Positions 45,763-55,832 of a DNA stretch of 64,000 nt are shown here, in pieces (position 1 is the first letter of the stretch; each line of letters starts with the position of its first letter). Origin of the DNA: Pseudothermotoga hypogea DSM 11164 = NBRC 106472 (GTDB taxonomy: Bacteria > Thermotogota > Thermotogae > Thermotogales > DSM-5069); NCBI RefSeq assembly GCF_000816145.1, contig NZ_CP007141.1, positions 2,101,417 through 2,165,416 of the forward strand. Direction: 5' to 3'. Made by a program: the position numbers and the translations under genes. The notes below the pieces were generated by a model that was not told where the DNA came from, made no database searches, and was given only the letters and a program-made list of their open reading frames with translations.

Positions 45763-46617
45763 ATGCTCGCACAACTCGTTGTTACAGGCGTGCTGGTTGG
45801 AAGTGTCTATTCTCTCGTCGCAGTCGGTTTGACACTCGTTTGGGGATTGATGGACATAATAAACTTCGCGCACGGTGATTTCATGATGATCTCGATGTAC
45901 ACAGTCTTCTGGTTGTACGCACTCCTGAAATGGGATCCGCTCGTGTCGCTCCCCATCGCCGCTTTGGTGGCAGCCATGATAGGGCTTCTCACTTACAGAC
46001 TGGTAATAAAACGTGTGCTGAACGCACCTGGTCTCATGGCTCTGCTTGCCACCTTCGGTTTGAGCTTGTTCATAAGAAACTTTGCCCAGTTCCTGTGGAG
46101 TCCGAACTACAGGTTTGTCGGAGAATCGATCCTTTCCGGCAAGAGATTGGTAATCTCCGATGTGATCGTTGGCATCCCACAACTCGTAGCAGCCCTTGGA
46201 AGCATTGGTATGACTTTCGCCGTGGCTTTGTTCATCAAGAAAACGAAGTTTGGAAAGGCTGTTCAGGCAACGGCGCAGAGCAGAGAGATCGCAGAGTTGA
46301 TGGGCGTTGATACGGAGAAAGTGTACATGTTCACCTTTGCCCTCTCCGGTATCTGCGTCGGTGTTGCGGGGACCTTGCTTTCGGGTATCTTCCCGGTCTA
46401 TCCAGAGTCAGGTGCGATGTACGGTCTTCTGGCTTTTGTGATCGTCGCACTGGGTGGGTTCGGAAACATATGGGGTGCCTTCTATGCGGGAATCATGATC
46501 GGACTCGCCGAGACGATCGGTGGTTTTTATCTTGGAACCCAGTTCAAGTACGCGATAGCTTTCCTCATATACTTGCTCGTACTGCAATTCAGGCCCAAAG
46601 GGCTTTTTGGGTGGTGA
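45763..46617 (+). CDS. livH: Branched-chain amino acid ABC transporter, permease LivH
   Basis: 284 residues, about eight membrane helices. Family pattern GSVYSLVAVGLTLVWGLMDIINFAHGDF at the start, then ATAQSREIAELMGVD at the cytoplasmic coupling loop. The ATG at 45763 is six bases after AAGGGG; the ATG at 45757 touches that site. Confidence 0.94.
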   Translation: MLAQLVVTGVLVGSVYSLVAVGLTLVWGLMDIINFAHGDFMMISMYTVFWLYALLKWDPLVSLPIAALVAAMIGLLTYRLVIKRVLNAPGLMALLATFGLSLFIRNFAQFLWSPNYRFVGESILSGKRLVISDVIVGIPQLVAALGSIGMTFAVALFIKKTKFGKAVQATAQSREIAELMGVDTEKVYMFTFALSGICVGVAGTLLSGIFPVYPESGAMYGLLAFVIVALGGFGNIWGAFYAGIMIGLAETIGGFYLGTQFKYAIAFLIYLLVLQFRPKGLFGW

Positions 46618-46623
46618 AAGTGG

Positions 46624-47592
46624 ATGAAAAAAACACCGCTACTCGTCATCCTGGCGATACTTTTGATCCTGCCCCTTGTGGTCAAAGATGTGAATTTTCA
46701 GCACGTCATGCTCATGATGCTCATCTTCGCAGGTCTCGGCGAAGCGTGGAACATCATCACCGGCTTTGCTGGACAGACATCCTTCGGTCATGCTGCGTTC
46801 TTTGGGATAGGTGCGTACACCTCCACGGTGCTTTTCTACAAATTCAACGTCTCACCATGGATCGGTATGATACTGGGTGCATTGTTCGCAGGTGTTGTGG
46901 CTTTTTTGGTGAGCTATCCGTGCTTCAGATTGAAGGGCCACTACTTCGCTATAGCGACGCTCGCGGTAGCTGAGATCGTAAAGCAGCTGTTTGTCAGCTG
47001 GGACTACGTCGAGGGTGCCACGGGTATTTCCATTCCCGTCGTTGCCGACAGTTTTTGGGCGATGCAGTTTCATCGTTCGAAGATCCCGTACGTTTTAATT
47101 GCCTACGGTCTCTTCGTTTTCGTTTTGTTCGTTGCTATAGCCATCGAGCGCAACAAGATGGGCTATTATTTGAAGGCGATAAGAGAAAGCCACGAAGCCG
47201 CCGAGGCACTCGGAATAAACACTGCCCGCTACAAACTGCTCGCAATGATTGTGAGTTCGATGCTCACAGCGCTTTTCGGCACACTCTATGCGCAGTACAT
47301 ACTCTACATAGATCCCTTCATGGTTTTTGGGTTGGAGGTCTCGATGAAGATCGTTCTGCTGACGGTTCTCGGTGGTCTTGGTAGCATTTACGGTCCGATC
47401 ATCGGTGCGGCGATACTCATACCTCTTTCTGAGTACACGAGAACCTTGCTTGGAGGTACAGGTAAAGGTATCGATTTGATGATCTACGGCATTCTTATAG
47501 TCATCGTTGTGGTTTTCGAGCCGAGGGGAATACTGGGACTTCTGAGAAAACGCAGCAGAAGGAGGATCAACTATGGCAAGAGCACTGCTTGA
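46624..47592 (+). CDS. livM: Branched-chain amino acid ABC transporter, permease LivM
   Basis: 322 residues, about nine helices. Pattern GFAGQTSFGHAAFFGIGAYT and the coupling loop AIRESHEAAEALGINTARYKL are those of LivM. The second permease of the heterodimer with LivH. It overlaps the livG start by 20 bases. Confidence 0.95.
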   Translation: MKKTPLLVILAILLILPLVVKDVNFQHVMLMMLIFAGLGEAWNIITGFAGQTSFGHAAFFGIGAYTSTVLFYKFNVSPWIGMILGALFAGVVAFLVSYPCFRLKGHYFAIATLAVAEIVKQLFVSWDYVEGATGISIPVVADSFWAMQFHRSKIPYVLIAYGLFVFVLFVAIAIERNKMGYYLKAIRESHEAAEALGINTARYKLLAMIVSSMLTALFGTLYAQYILYIDPFMVFGLEVSMKIVLLTVLGGLGSIYGPIIGAAILIPLSEYTRTLLGGTGKGIDLMIYGILIVIVVVFEPRGILGLLRKRSRRRINYGKSTA

Positions 47593-48328
47593 AGTACAGG
47601 GGATCACCATGAAGTTCGGTAATCTCGTCGCAAACGACAACGTCTCCTTTTCCGTGAACGAGGGCGAGATCGTCAGTCTCATTGGGCCTAACGGTGCTGG
47701 TAAGACGACACTTTTCAACTGTATAAGTGGTTTTTACAAGCCATTCAGCGGGAAGGTCTTCTTTGAAGGAAAGGATATAACCGGTAAGCCGCCTCACCAG
47801 ATAGCAATGATGGGCTTGACCAGGACTTTCCAGATCGTCAAACCTCTGAAAGATATGACCGTCAGAGACAACGTACTCACTGGAGCGTTTTTGAGATCTT
47901 CCAGTAGGAAGGAAGCTGAAAAGATAACGGACGAAGTGCTCCAATTGACACACCTTTGGGAGAAGAAAGACATGCTCGCAGGCAGTCTGACCACGGCAGA
48001 CAAGAAGAGGCTCGAGATAGCCCGCGTGCTGGCCACCAAACCCAAGATGGTCATGCTCGACGAAGCGATGGCCGGTCTGAACCAATCGGAGATAAAAGAA
48101 GCAATGGAACTGTGCGTCAAGCTCAACAAATCTGGAATAACGCTCTTGATCGTGGAGCACATCATGGAAGCGATAATGCCCATATCCCACAGGGTGATCG
48201 TGCTCAGTGCCGGGAAAAAGATCGCCGAAGGTAAACCGGCTGAAGTCACGAACAACGAAGAGGTCATAAAGGCGTACTTGGGGGAGAGATACTATGCTAA
48301 GAGTAAAAAACTTAACAACAGGCTATGA
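47573..48328 (+). CDS. livG: Branched-chain amino acid ABC transporter, ATPase LivG
   Basis: 251 residues. Walker A GPNGAGKTT, Q-loop region GLTRTFQIVKPL, signature-like LTTADKKRLEIARVLA (degenerate LSGGQ, as in many LivG proteins, where it reads 'LxYGxQR'), Walker B MVMLDEAMAGLN, and a final switch histidine in VEHIME. GGAGG precedes the ATG. It overlaps livF by 35 bases. Confidence 0.95.
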   Translation: MARALLEVQGITMKFGNLVANDNVSFSVNEGEIVSLIGPNGAGKTTLFNCISGFYKPFSGKVFFEGKDITGKPPHQIAMMGLTRTFQIVKPLKDMTVRDNVLTGAFLRSSSRKEAEKITDEVLQLTHLWEKKDMLAGSLTTADKKRLEIARVLATKPKMVMLDEAMAGLNQSEIKEAMELCVKLNKSGITLLIVEHIMEAIMPISHRVIVLSAGKKIAEGKPAEVTNNEEVIKAYLGERYYAKSKKLNNRL

Positions 48329-49001
48329 CGGAGTTCCTGTGGTTTTCGATGTTTCTCTCGAGATCAACGAAGCAGAGTTCGTCGCAATTGTGGGTTCCAA
48401 CGGGGCTGGCAAGACCACGATCCTGAGGACGATCTCTGGATTGCTTAAACCCATCTCGGGTGAGATAGAGTTCGAAGGAAAGCAGATTCACAAGTTGACC
48501 GCCCACGAGATCGTTCGCTTGGGCATAGCACACGTGCCTGAAGGCCGGCACGTTTTCGGCAAGATGTCCGTCAGAGACAATCTGCTCATGGGTGCTTACA
48601 CGCTTAACGACAGAGCAAAGGTGAACAGGTTGCTTAACGAAGTCTTCGAACTTTTCCCGAGGTTGAAGGAAAGGGAAAATCAGAAGGCCGAGACACTTTC
48701 TGGCGGAGAACAGCAGATGCTCGCCATCGGAAGAGCTCTCATGGCCGAACCGAAATTAGTGCTCGTTGACGAAATGTCTCTGGGCTTGATGCCCATGATG
48801 GTCGACAAGGTCCTCGAAACACTGAAACAGATAAACAAGGAGAAAGGCGTCACGATACTACTGGTCGAGCAGAAAGTTCAAGAGGCTCTGGAGATGGCCG
48901 ATAGAGGATACGTGCTTCAAACTGGCAGGATCGTCGCACATGGAACGGGCAAAGAACTGCTCGAGAGCGATTTGGTGAAAAAAGCGTATTTGGGCATGTG
49001 A
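48294..49001 (+). CDS. livF: Branched-chain amino acid ABC transporter, ATPase LivF
   Basis: 235 residues. Walker A GSNGAGKTT, signature LSGGEQQMLAIGRAL, Walker B LVLVDEMSLGLMP, typical VEQKVQEAL at the H-loop (glutamine in place of the switch histidine, common in LivF). Partners LivG. Last gene of the operon, followed by a terminator. Confidence 0.95.
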   Translation: MLRVKNLTTGYDGVPVVFDVSLEINEAEFVAIVGSNGAGKTTILRTISGLLKPISGEIEFEGKQIHKLTAHEIVRLGIAHVPEGRHVFGKMSVRDNLLMGAYTLNDRAKVNRLLNEVFELFPRLKERENQKAETLSGGEQQMLAIGRALMAEPKLVLVDEMSLGLMPMMVDKVLETLKQINKEKGVTILLVEQKVQEALEMADRGYVLQTGRIVAHGTGKELLESDLVKKAYLGM

Positions 49002-49020
49002 AAAGTTATCTTTTGAAAAA

Positions 49021-49050
49021 AGGGGCGCAACGGCGCCCCTTAGATTCTTA
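49021..49050. terminator. Bidirectional terminator between livF and the chemoreceptor remnant
   Basis: Eight-bp stem AGGGGCGC/GCGCCCCT with an AACG loop. Six A's stand directly upstream, so read from the minus strand the stem is followed by a clean T run; on the plus strand the tail is TAGATTCTTA. Confidence 0.8.
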
Positions 49051-49061
49051 AAGCGATCTTG

Positions 49062-49425
49062 TCATGTTTTGAACTTTCTCACTTGTTCGACCAAGCTTTC
49101 TGCTATCGAAGATAGTTCCTCTGACAGACTGCTCACGTTCTGCGCTCCACTCGCTTGTTGCTTCACCGCCTGCGTCATCTCTTCCACCTGCTGCGCTATC
49201 GTCGTGATCGATTTGGTCGCCGTGTCCATAGCACTGCTCATCTCTTCTGCAGCAGCACTCTGCTCCTCTGCGCTCGCTGCCAAACTCTCTATCTGACTCA
49301 CCATGCTGTTTATCTGCCCTGTTATCTTGCTGAATTGTTCCCACTACAACGTCTGATTGCTTGCTCATACCTTCCACTACTTGCACTGTCTCTTTCGTAG
49401 CATTGTCTGCTTTCATTAACAACAT
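49062..49425 (-). pseudogene. Methyl-accepting chemotaxis protein, C-terminal remnant with frameshift
   Basis: Remnant of about 120 codons from the cytoplasmic tail of a chemoreceptor. The last 80 residues read in one frame (SLAASAEEQSAAAEEMSSAM, then QQVEEMTQAVKQQASGAQNV), the usual end of an MCP signalling domain. The piece just before it (NATKETVQVVEGMSKQSD) lies in another frame; the change falls at about 49326-49335. Sensor, membrane and HAMP parts are missing, and the sequence upstream (49426-49526) holds nothing that I recognise. No function expected. Confidence 0.85.
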
Positions 49426-49526
49426 AATGTTTGACGTTCGAAAGGATTTGGACAGTCAAGTCTTCATCGCTTGAGCTCTTGGGGAGGTTTGCTGTGACTC
49501 GCTTCTATGTCTCTGAAATTTTTGTG

Positions 49527-51272
49527 TCATCCAGCGCCGATCCTGCTGCCGCCAGCACCGGAACCTGCGCTTCCTCCTCTGAAGCCACCGGATGACGAAG
49601 ACGACTTGGAAACTGTTTGTGAGGCCGTCCTGACCATCGTTGGCACCACATCGAGCACTCTCGGTTGTATCACCACCAAGCTCGCCACGGAAGATTCGGA
49701 GGGAGGATTGAGTTTTTTGAAGTTCTCAGCGACTGTTTTTGCGATTCCGAGTGCCGTCGCGTAAACTATGTAGTCGTCCCAGATGGCCACGGACGCCGGA
49801 GGATGTGAAGAGAGGGCAGAGAAATCGAGAAGGAACCTTTCGAAGTTTTTCCATCTCAGATAGTAGAGCAATCCTTCATGAGTCCATCGCGAAAAGACAT
49901 CTTTCCTCATCAGGAAAACCGCAATTCCAGCAGAGATGCACAGAAACATCAAGGTGCGCACATAATCGACGATTACCTTGAATGCCGGGCCGAGGTTGTT
50001 CGACAGAAACAGCGCGATTATAGGTATCAGAATGGCAAAGACGAGGGCGAAAGATTTTGCTATCTTGTTGCCCCTTTCATCCATGAAATTCTTTTCCTTT
50101 ATCTGTCTCAACACGTTCTGTTGCCATCTTCTGTAGTTCTCCAGAAACTTTCTCGCGTTCGATTCTTTTTGGACTGCTTTCTTGAACACATTGAAGTTCA
50201 ACTTTCCATCTTGAAGGAACCCATCGAAGATCTTCATTATGACATCGTCTTTGGACAAAAGCTCCAGCGCGACGATCTCCCCATTCTGACCCATGACGAA
50301 CCTCGCCTTCTTCTCTTTCACTGCGTTCAGCAGAACGGAGTTCAAGCCGTGCTCGTCCGGAACAGAACACAGACGTTTCACCACACCATTCACCACATCT
50401 GGTGAATCTCTGTACGGAACCTCTCGTTCGTATTCGGCATCGTAAACGATCGAGAATTCTCTGCCGAATTTTCTGTACAAGTAGAAAGGAAGGAGAATCA
50501 CGAACAAGGTGTAACTCGCCGCGAGCGCCACACCGAGGACATTCTTGAGGATGTAACTGCGCTCGTAGTTGATGACTTCCCGCAAAGAGACATCTTGATG
50601 ACGAGCTTCTTGAACAAGGATTGGTTTGTCGAAGACGTACCTACCCTCGACGAAGCAGTTTGAAGGAACGTTCCTGAAGACAAAGTTCTTGATCCTACCA
50701 TCCTTACTCGAGCTCACTTGTAGCCCCCATGGGTGGTGGTAAACCTTCGGCTCGCCGAACTCGGAGGGGAAAACCATTTTGACGTCGAGTTTCTTGACGG
50801 GTACGGGTGCCTCACCCAAGTACTTGATGAACAGCTGGGTGAAATCTCTGCCTTGAATCAACAAATTTTTCACGCTGTAACTGATCTTCAATTGGACGAT
50901 GAGCCCCTGCGGTGGTGTTTGAACGTATTCATCCATGGAACGACTGAACTGAAAGAAAAGGTCGAAACTGTTTGGACCAACCTTGCGCTCTTGAACGCCT
51001 CCGAGCAGTGGCGGACCCTGGACCACTTCGTACTGAAGATCTTCCATCGTCACACCCTCCGGCATATCCAAGGCCCAGGTGACGTAACGGAAGGGTTTTT
51101 TGAACCTCAAGGTGAACGTTTCTGTGACGTTCGCCGTTCCATCCGCTTTCATGAACAAGGTGTAGTCGACCTGTGGTATTTCGAAAAGGTCAGTTCCAGG
51201 ACGATGCGCCACGAAAAGCAAGATCGCGAACAGAATCGCAGCGATCAAAAACGGTACGATCCGTTTGAACAT
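49527..51272 (-). CDS. DUF2207 family membrane protein with glycine-rich tail
   Basis: 581 residues. A first helix (about 4-24), an outer beta-rich DUF2207 domain (about 30-230; DYTLFMKADGTANVTETFTL), a second helix (about 240-265), a cytoplasmic part, two helices at about 415-435 and 445-465, and a C-terminal Ser/Gly-rich tail (SSSSGGFRGGSAGSGAGG), typical of the family. Function unknown. One base separates it from the DUF4097 gene. Confidence 0.85.
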   Translation of the reverse strand: MFKRIVPFLIAAILFAILLFVAHRPGTDLFEIPQVDYTLFMKADGTANVTETFTLRFKKPFRYVTWALDMPEGVTMEDLQYEVVQGPPLLGGVQERKVGPNSFDLFFQFSRSMDEYVQTPPQGLIVQLKISYSVKNLLIQGRDFTQLFIKYLGEAPVPVKKLDVKMVFPSEFGEPKVYHHPWGLQVSSSKDGRIKNFVFRNVPSNCFVEGRYVFDKPILVQEARHQDVSLREVINYERSYILKNVLGVALAASYTLFVILLPFYLYRKFGREFSIVYDAEYEREVPYRDSPDVVNGVVKRLCSVPDEHGLNSVLLNAVKEKKARFVMGQNGEIVALELLSKDDVIMKIFDGFLQDGKLNFNVFKKAVQKESNARKFLENYRRWQQNVLRQIKEKNFMDERGNKIAKSFALVFAILIPIIALFLSNNLGPAFKVIVDYVRTLMFLCISAGIAVFLMRKDVFSRWTHEGLLYYLRWKNFERFLLDFSALSSHPPASVAIWDDYIVYATALGIAKTVAENFKKLNPPSESSVASLVVIQPRVLDVVPTMVRTASQTVSKSSSSSGGFRGGSAGSGAGGSRIGAG

Positions 51273-51273
51273 A

Positions 51274-52077
51274 TCAGCTCAGCTCCTGGAGCATCTGTTT
51301 CGCTTCCTCGTAGCTCAACTTACCTTCGGCCACCAGTCTGAGGATCCTCTTTTCGATCTCTTCCACCCTTTCTTTCTTGCTCATCACTTTGAGCCGCACA
51401 TCGCCGGAGACGGTCGAAGCAACGATCTTCATTCTGCCATCGCCAAAGATGTATTCATTACCACGTCTGACGTAACCAACGTTTGAAGAAATATCGCCGC
51501 TGGTGCTCTTCAAACTCAGCCTTATATTCGGCAAGCCCACGACGTTCAAGCTCATATCTCCACTCACGGTGCTGAGCAACCAATCGTACTCTCTACATTC
51601 CAGTTTGTCAACGTTGATGTCTCCACTCGCACTCGCAACTGCGAGTCGCTGTACGTCGACAGTCGACAGTTCGATGTCACCCGAAACCGTTTTGATCTCC
51701 ATGCTTTGAGCCCGACAGCCGTCGATCTTGATTTCTCCTGATACCGTTTTCAGCGTGCCGTGCTCAAACGAGAGCGAGGAAACCTCTATGTCCGCCGAGA
51801 TGGAACTGATCTGTAACAGCTTCAAGTGTGTCGGCACGTGGAGTTCTAAATGCTCCGACGGACCGGAGCCAAAGTTGATCAGACCCAGCAGACCCTTTTC
51901 GTAGCCTCTCACGTTTATACTGAGCACACCGTTATCGATGCGCACGTCCGGCGCGTTTTCCTCGAAAAAAAGTTTGAACGAATCATCAGAGCTTTTAACG
52001 ACCTTCACAGCTCCGCTGGTCAACTTAATGTGAACTTCGTTCACGTGCTTCTCTATGACAATGGACTTCCTCTCCAA
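51274..52077 (-). CDS. DUF4097 beta-helix-like protein with SHOCT-like C-terminus
   Basis: 267 residues with a run of degenerate repeats (TVSGEIKIDG, TVSGDIELST, SASGDINVDK, TVSGDMSLNV, STSGDISSNV, TVSGDVRLKV), each a turn of a beta solenoid as in DUF4097 (LiaG-like) proteins. The last 40 residues (RILRLVAEGKLSYEEAKQML) are a short helical SHOCT-like motif. No signal peptide or membrane segment. Acts in envelope-stress modules in other bacteria. Confidence 0.85.
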   Translation of the reverse strand: MERKSIVIEKHVNEVHIKLTSGAVKVVKSSDDSFKLFFEENAPDVRIDNGVLSINVRGYEKGLLGLINFGSGPSEHLELHVPTHLKLLQISSISADIEVSSLSFEHGTLKTVSGEIKIDGCRAQSMEIKTVSGDIELSTVDVQRLAVASASGDINVDKLECREYDWLLSTVSGDMSLNVVGLPNIRLSLKSTSGDISSNVGYVRRGNEYIFGDGRMKIVASTVSGDVRLKVMSKKERVEEIEKRILRLVAEGKLSYEEAKQMLQELS

Positions 52078-52089
52078 GGTTCATCCCTC

Positions 52090-52320
52090 CTAAAAACCCA
52101 TGAACCTGACGATTACCCATATCACCACGAGCTCGCCAGCTATGTAGATGAGAATGGGCACAATGTTTCCCCAGATAAGAAAGAACACGTACAGAACCAC
52201 GAAGATCGAGTAAGTCAGAGCGATGGACTTGACTTTTATCTGAAGCAGTTTGTAACCTATGTAAGCGAGCAGCAACGCACCGACGACGCCGCTGAGAACC
52301 TTGAAGACCAGCACGCTCAC
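52090..52320 (-). CDS. Small membrane protein
   Basis: 76 residues and three hydrophobic stretches (about 3-23, 33-52, 54-74). No family recognised. It overlaps the DUF2089 gene by 4 bases and stands 12 bases ahead of the DUF4097 gene, so it belongs to that operon and may anchor its products. Confidence 0.7.
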   Translation of the reverse strand: MSVLVFKVLSGVVGALLLAYIGYKLLQIKVKSIALTYSIFVVLYVFFLIWGNIVPILIYIAGELVVIWVIVRFMGF

Positions 52321-52694
52321 GCACCCTCTCTGAGCTTTCTGATCTTCTCGAGCGCTTCTTGGGCGGATATCTCACCCTTTTCGAGGCTCTCGAGGACCTC
52401 GTTCACCTGTTTTTCTTGTTGTACTTCCTCAGCCTCGTAGCCCAGCGTCTTCACTATGCCTTCAAGCCTGGATCTCGCTGTGGGATAAGAGATGCCGAGT
52501 TCCTTCTGCACTTCGCTCAGGTTCCCGCGCGCCTTTATGAAGATCCGAAGAAAGCCCAGTTGCTCGGGTGAAAGTCTGAAGAACTCTTCCAGCTCGAATT
52601 TGCCCCTTATGATCGTCCCACATGAAGGGCACGTGAGCTCCGTTATGAGCAGCTGGCTGTCACACACAGGACACCTTGAGATAACACGCGCCAT
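52317..52694 (-). CDS. DUF2089 family protein: zinc ribbon, HTH and SHOCT-like tail
   Basis: 125 residues. Zinc ribbon CPVCDSQ...CPSCG (C8, C11, C22, C25), then LSPEQLGFLRIFIKARGNLSEVQKELGISYPTARSRL, a helix-turn-helix pattern (about 40-85), and a tail (VLESLEKGEISAQEALEKIRKL) like that of the DUF4097 protein. Likely the transcriptional regulator of its own operon. Strong promoter upstream. Confidence 0.88.
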   Translation of the reverse strand: MARVISRCPVCDSQLLITELTCPSCGTIIRGKFELEEFFRLSPEQLGFLRIFIKARGNLSEVQKELGISYPTARSRLEGIVKTLGYEAEEVQQEKQVNEVLESLEKGEISAQEALEKIRKLREGA

Positions 52695-52734
52695 TCAAAT
52701 CACCTCTTCAATTTATTTAGTCTTACCTGAAAAT

Positions 52735-52763
52735 ATATTAACTCTCGACTCAAAGTTTGTCAA
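52735..52763 (-). promoter_or_regulatory. Promoter of the DUF2089-DUF4097-DUF2207 operon
   Basis: Consensus TTGACA (52758-52763), 17-base spacer, TAATAT (52735-52740) on the minus strand. The start would be about 52728, with a leader of about 34 bases. Confidence 0.8.
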
Positions 52764-52808
52764 GTACACTCTGATGTAACATTATCTGCGTTCTCCATCT
52801 TGGTGAAG

Positions 52809-52818
52809 TTGGTACAAT
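52809..52818 (+). promoter_or_regulatory. Extended -10 promoter of pyrH
   Basis: TTGGTACAAT, i.e. TG-G-TACAAT, 16 bases before the pyrH start region. No good -35. It would yield a leader of about 10 bases with GAGGGAGGG. Confidence 0.45.
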
Positions 52819-52835
52819 CCTGAGGGAGGGATCGT

Positions 52836-53540
52836 GTGGTGTACAAGAGGGTGTTGATAAAGCTGAGTGGGGAAGTCATGTGCGGTGAGGGAGAAAGAGG
52901 TTTCGACAGAAAAAACGTCGAATTCCTTGTCAGACAGTTAGCACAGGTGGTGGAGTACGGTGTCAACGTCGGCATCGTCATAGGTGCTGGTAACATATTC
53001 AGGGGAGAAGAACTCATCGATCTTCCACACTCGCTTGCCGATCAGATCGGAATGCTCGGCACCGTGATCAATGCGCTTTACCTTAAGGGAATCCTGCAGA
53101 GGGTCGGTATGAAGTGCGTGGTGGTCTCCCAGATAAGTTCCTTGCCATCCATAAGGCCTATCCACTACGACGACATAAATTTGTACTTCGACGCAGGTTA
53201 CGTGGTCATCTTTGCGGGTGGTACGAGCAATCCGTTTTTTACGACCGATACCGCCGCAGCATTGAGAGCCGTGGAGATGGGAGCCGAGCTGCTCATCAAG
53301 GCTACGAAGGTCGATGGAGTTTACGACAGCGATCCAAGAAAAAACAGGGACGCAAAGAAGTTTGAAAGATTGTCTTACCGGGATGCGATAAAATTGGGTT
53401 TGAAAGTGATGGACACGGAGGCTTTCTCCATCTGTGGAAGGTACAAGTTGCCCATCGTCGTGCTCAACTTCTTCGAGGATGGGGCTCTGCTGAGGGCGGT
53501 CAAAGGTGAACCTGTTGGTAGTTACATCTCACCCGAATGA
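52836..53540 (+). CDS. pyrH: Uridylate (UMP) kinase
   Basis: 234 residues. Amino-acid-kinase fold: KRVLIKLSGEVMCG at the N-terminus, GIVIGAGNIFRG, AGGTSNPFFTTDTAAALRA, and ATKVDGVYDSDPR. Phosphorylates UMP to UDP in pyrimidine synthesis. GTG start (two GTGs two bases apart) after GAGGGAGGG. Enolase follows 12 bases later. Confidence 0.96.
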   Translation: MVYKRVLIKLSGEVMCGEGERGFDRKNVEFLVRQLAQVVEYGVNVGIVIGAGNIFRGEELIDLPHSLADQIGMLGTVINALYLKGILQRVGMKCVVVSQISSLPSIRPIHYDDINLYFDAGYVVIFAGGTSNPFFTTDTAAALRAVEMGAELLIKATKVDGVYDSDPRKNRDAKKFERLSYRDAIKLGLKVMDTEAFSICGRYKLPIVVLNFFEDGALLRAVKGEPVGSYISPE

Positions 53541-53552
53541 GGAGGTGGCTGA

Positions 53553-54839
<1,287 letters not shown>

Positions 54840-54869
54840 AGGAATCATGATTGTTGAGGAGCCGATTCG

Positions 54870-54894
54870 GCGCGGCGACACGCCGCGCTTTTTG
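54870..54894 (+). terminator. Intrinsic terminator after eno
   Basis: Stem GCGCGGCG/CGCCGCGC with loop ACA, followed by TTTTTG. Only 14 bases before the CDF transporter start. Confidence 0.9.
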
Positions 54895-54907
54895 ATCGGT
54901 GGGAACT

Positions 54908-55831
54908 ATGGACAGGAGCAAACTCTTCTCAAAAGTCGCTTGGATAGGCGTTTGGGCTAACGGTGCGCTGTCCACAGCGAAAGTCCTCGTGGGCTTGCTT
55001 TTCAACAGCTCCGCGGTGCTGGCCGACGGAGTGGACACGGGAACAGATGTGTTCACTTCCTTGGTGACGCTGGTTTCCGGAAAGATATCGAGCAGGCCTC
55101 CCGACAAGACTCACCCGTACGGGCACGAGAGGGCCGAGGCCATCGCGGCAAAGATCGTTTCTTTCATCGTTTTTTACGCAGGCGTAAGCCTACTTTTTGC
55201 GTCCGTCAAGAAGATAATCCTTCACGAACACGTACAGATTCAAGGTGTTCTGCCTTTTTTGGTGACGATCCTCTCCATAGCCATCAAGAGCTGGTTGTTC
55301 TTCTACAAGTATCGGGTTGGGAAGAGACTGAACAGCTCAGTCATGATCGCGGACGCTTTGAACATGAGAAACGACATTCTCATTTCAGGCACGGTTCTGC
55401 TTGGTGTGATGCTGAGTAAATTTGGACTCTTCTGGATGGACAGCGTCGCCGCATTGGTCGTTTCGATCATGATCATACGAACTGCATTCAACATCTTTCG
55501 AGAAACGAGTTACGAGCTCATGGACGGCATGCACGATATGGAGATCTACCAAGAGATATTCGATGCCGTTGAGTCGGTGAAAGGAGTCAGAAACCCCCAC
55601 AAGGTTCGTGTGAGACAGGTCGGATACAAGTACTTTGTGGACATCGACATCGAGGTCGATCCCAGTTTGACGGTGCAAGTGGGCCACGACATCGCCACTC
55701 AAGTTAAGCAAGCGATAATCGCCAGGAACGACAGGATAGCGGACGTCTTGGTCCACGTCGAGCCTGCGGGAAACGTCGAGCAAGAACCATTCGGTTTGGA
55801 TCAGGAGAAAATGAACTCGTTGAACAAATGA
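54908..55831 (+). CDS. Cation diffusion facilitator (CDF) metal transporter
   Basis: 307 residues, six helices plus a C-terminal cytoplasmic domain (DVLVHVEP near its end). Metal site VDTGTD gives D43 and D47 on helix 2 and HPYGHE a conserved loop. On helix 5 the family's HxxxD is NMRND, i.e. N152 and D156. A divalent-metal exporter; the substituted site makes Mn, Co, Fe or Zn all possible. The ATG at 54908 is five bases after GGTGGG. It converges with the znuA-like gene with one base between stops. Confidence 0.88.
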   Translation: MDRSKLFSKVAWIGVWANGALSTAKVLVGLLFNSSAVLADGVDTGTDVFTSLVTLVSGKISSRPPDKTHPYGHERAEAIAAKIVSFIVFYAGVSLLFASVKKIILHEHVQIQGVLPFLVTILSIAIKSWLFFYKYRVGKRLNSSVMIADALNMRNDILISGTVLLGVMLSKFGLFWMDSVAALVVSIMIIRTAFNIFRETSYELMDGMHDMEIYQEIFDAVESVKGVRNPHKVRVRQVGYKYFVDIDIEVDPSLTVQVGHDIATQVKQAIIARNDRIADVLVHVEPAGNVEQEPFGLDQEKMNSLNK

Positions 55832-55832
55832 T

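Noticed and set aside
44410..46182. Long open frame (590 codons) on the minus strand across livJ and livH
   Set aside because: Wholly antisense to two clear transporter genes; its product is rich in His, Arg and Cys without any motif. It is a codon-usage shadow.
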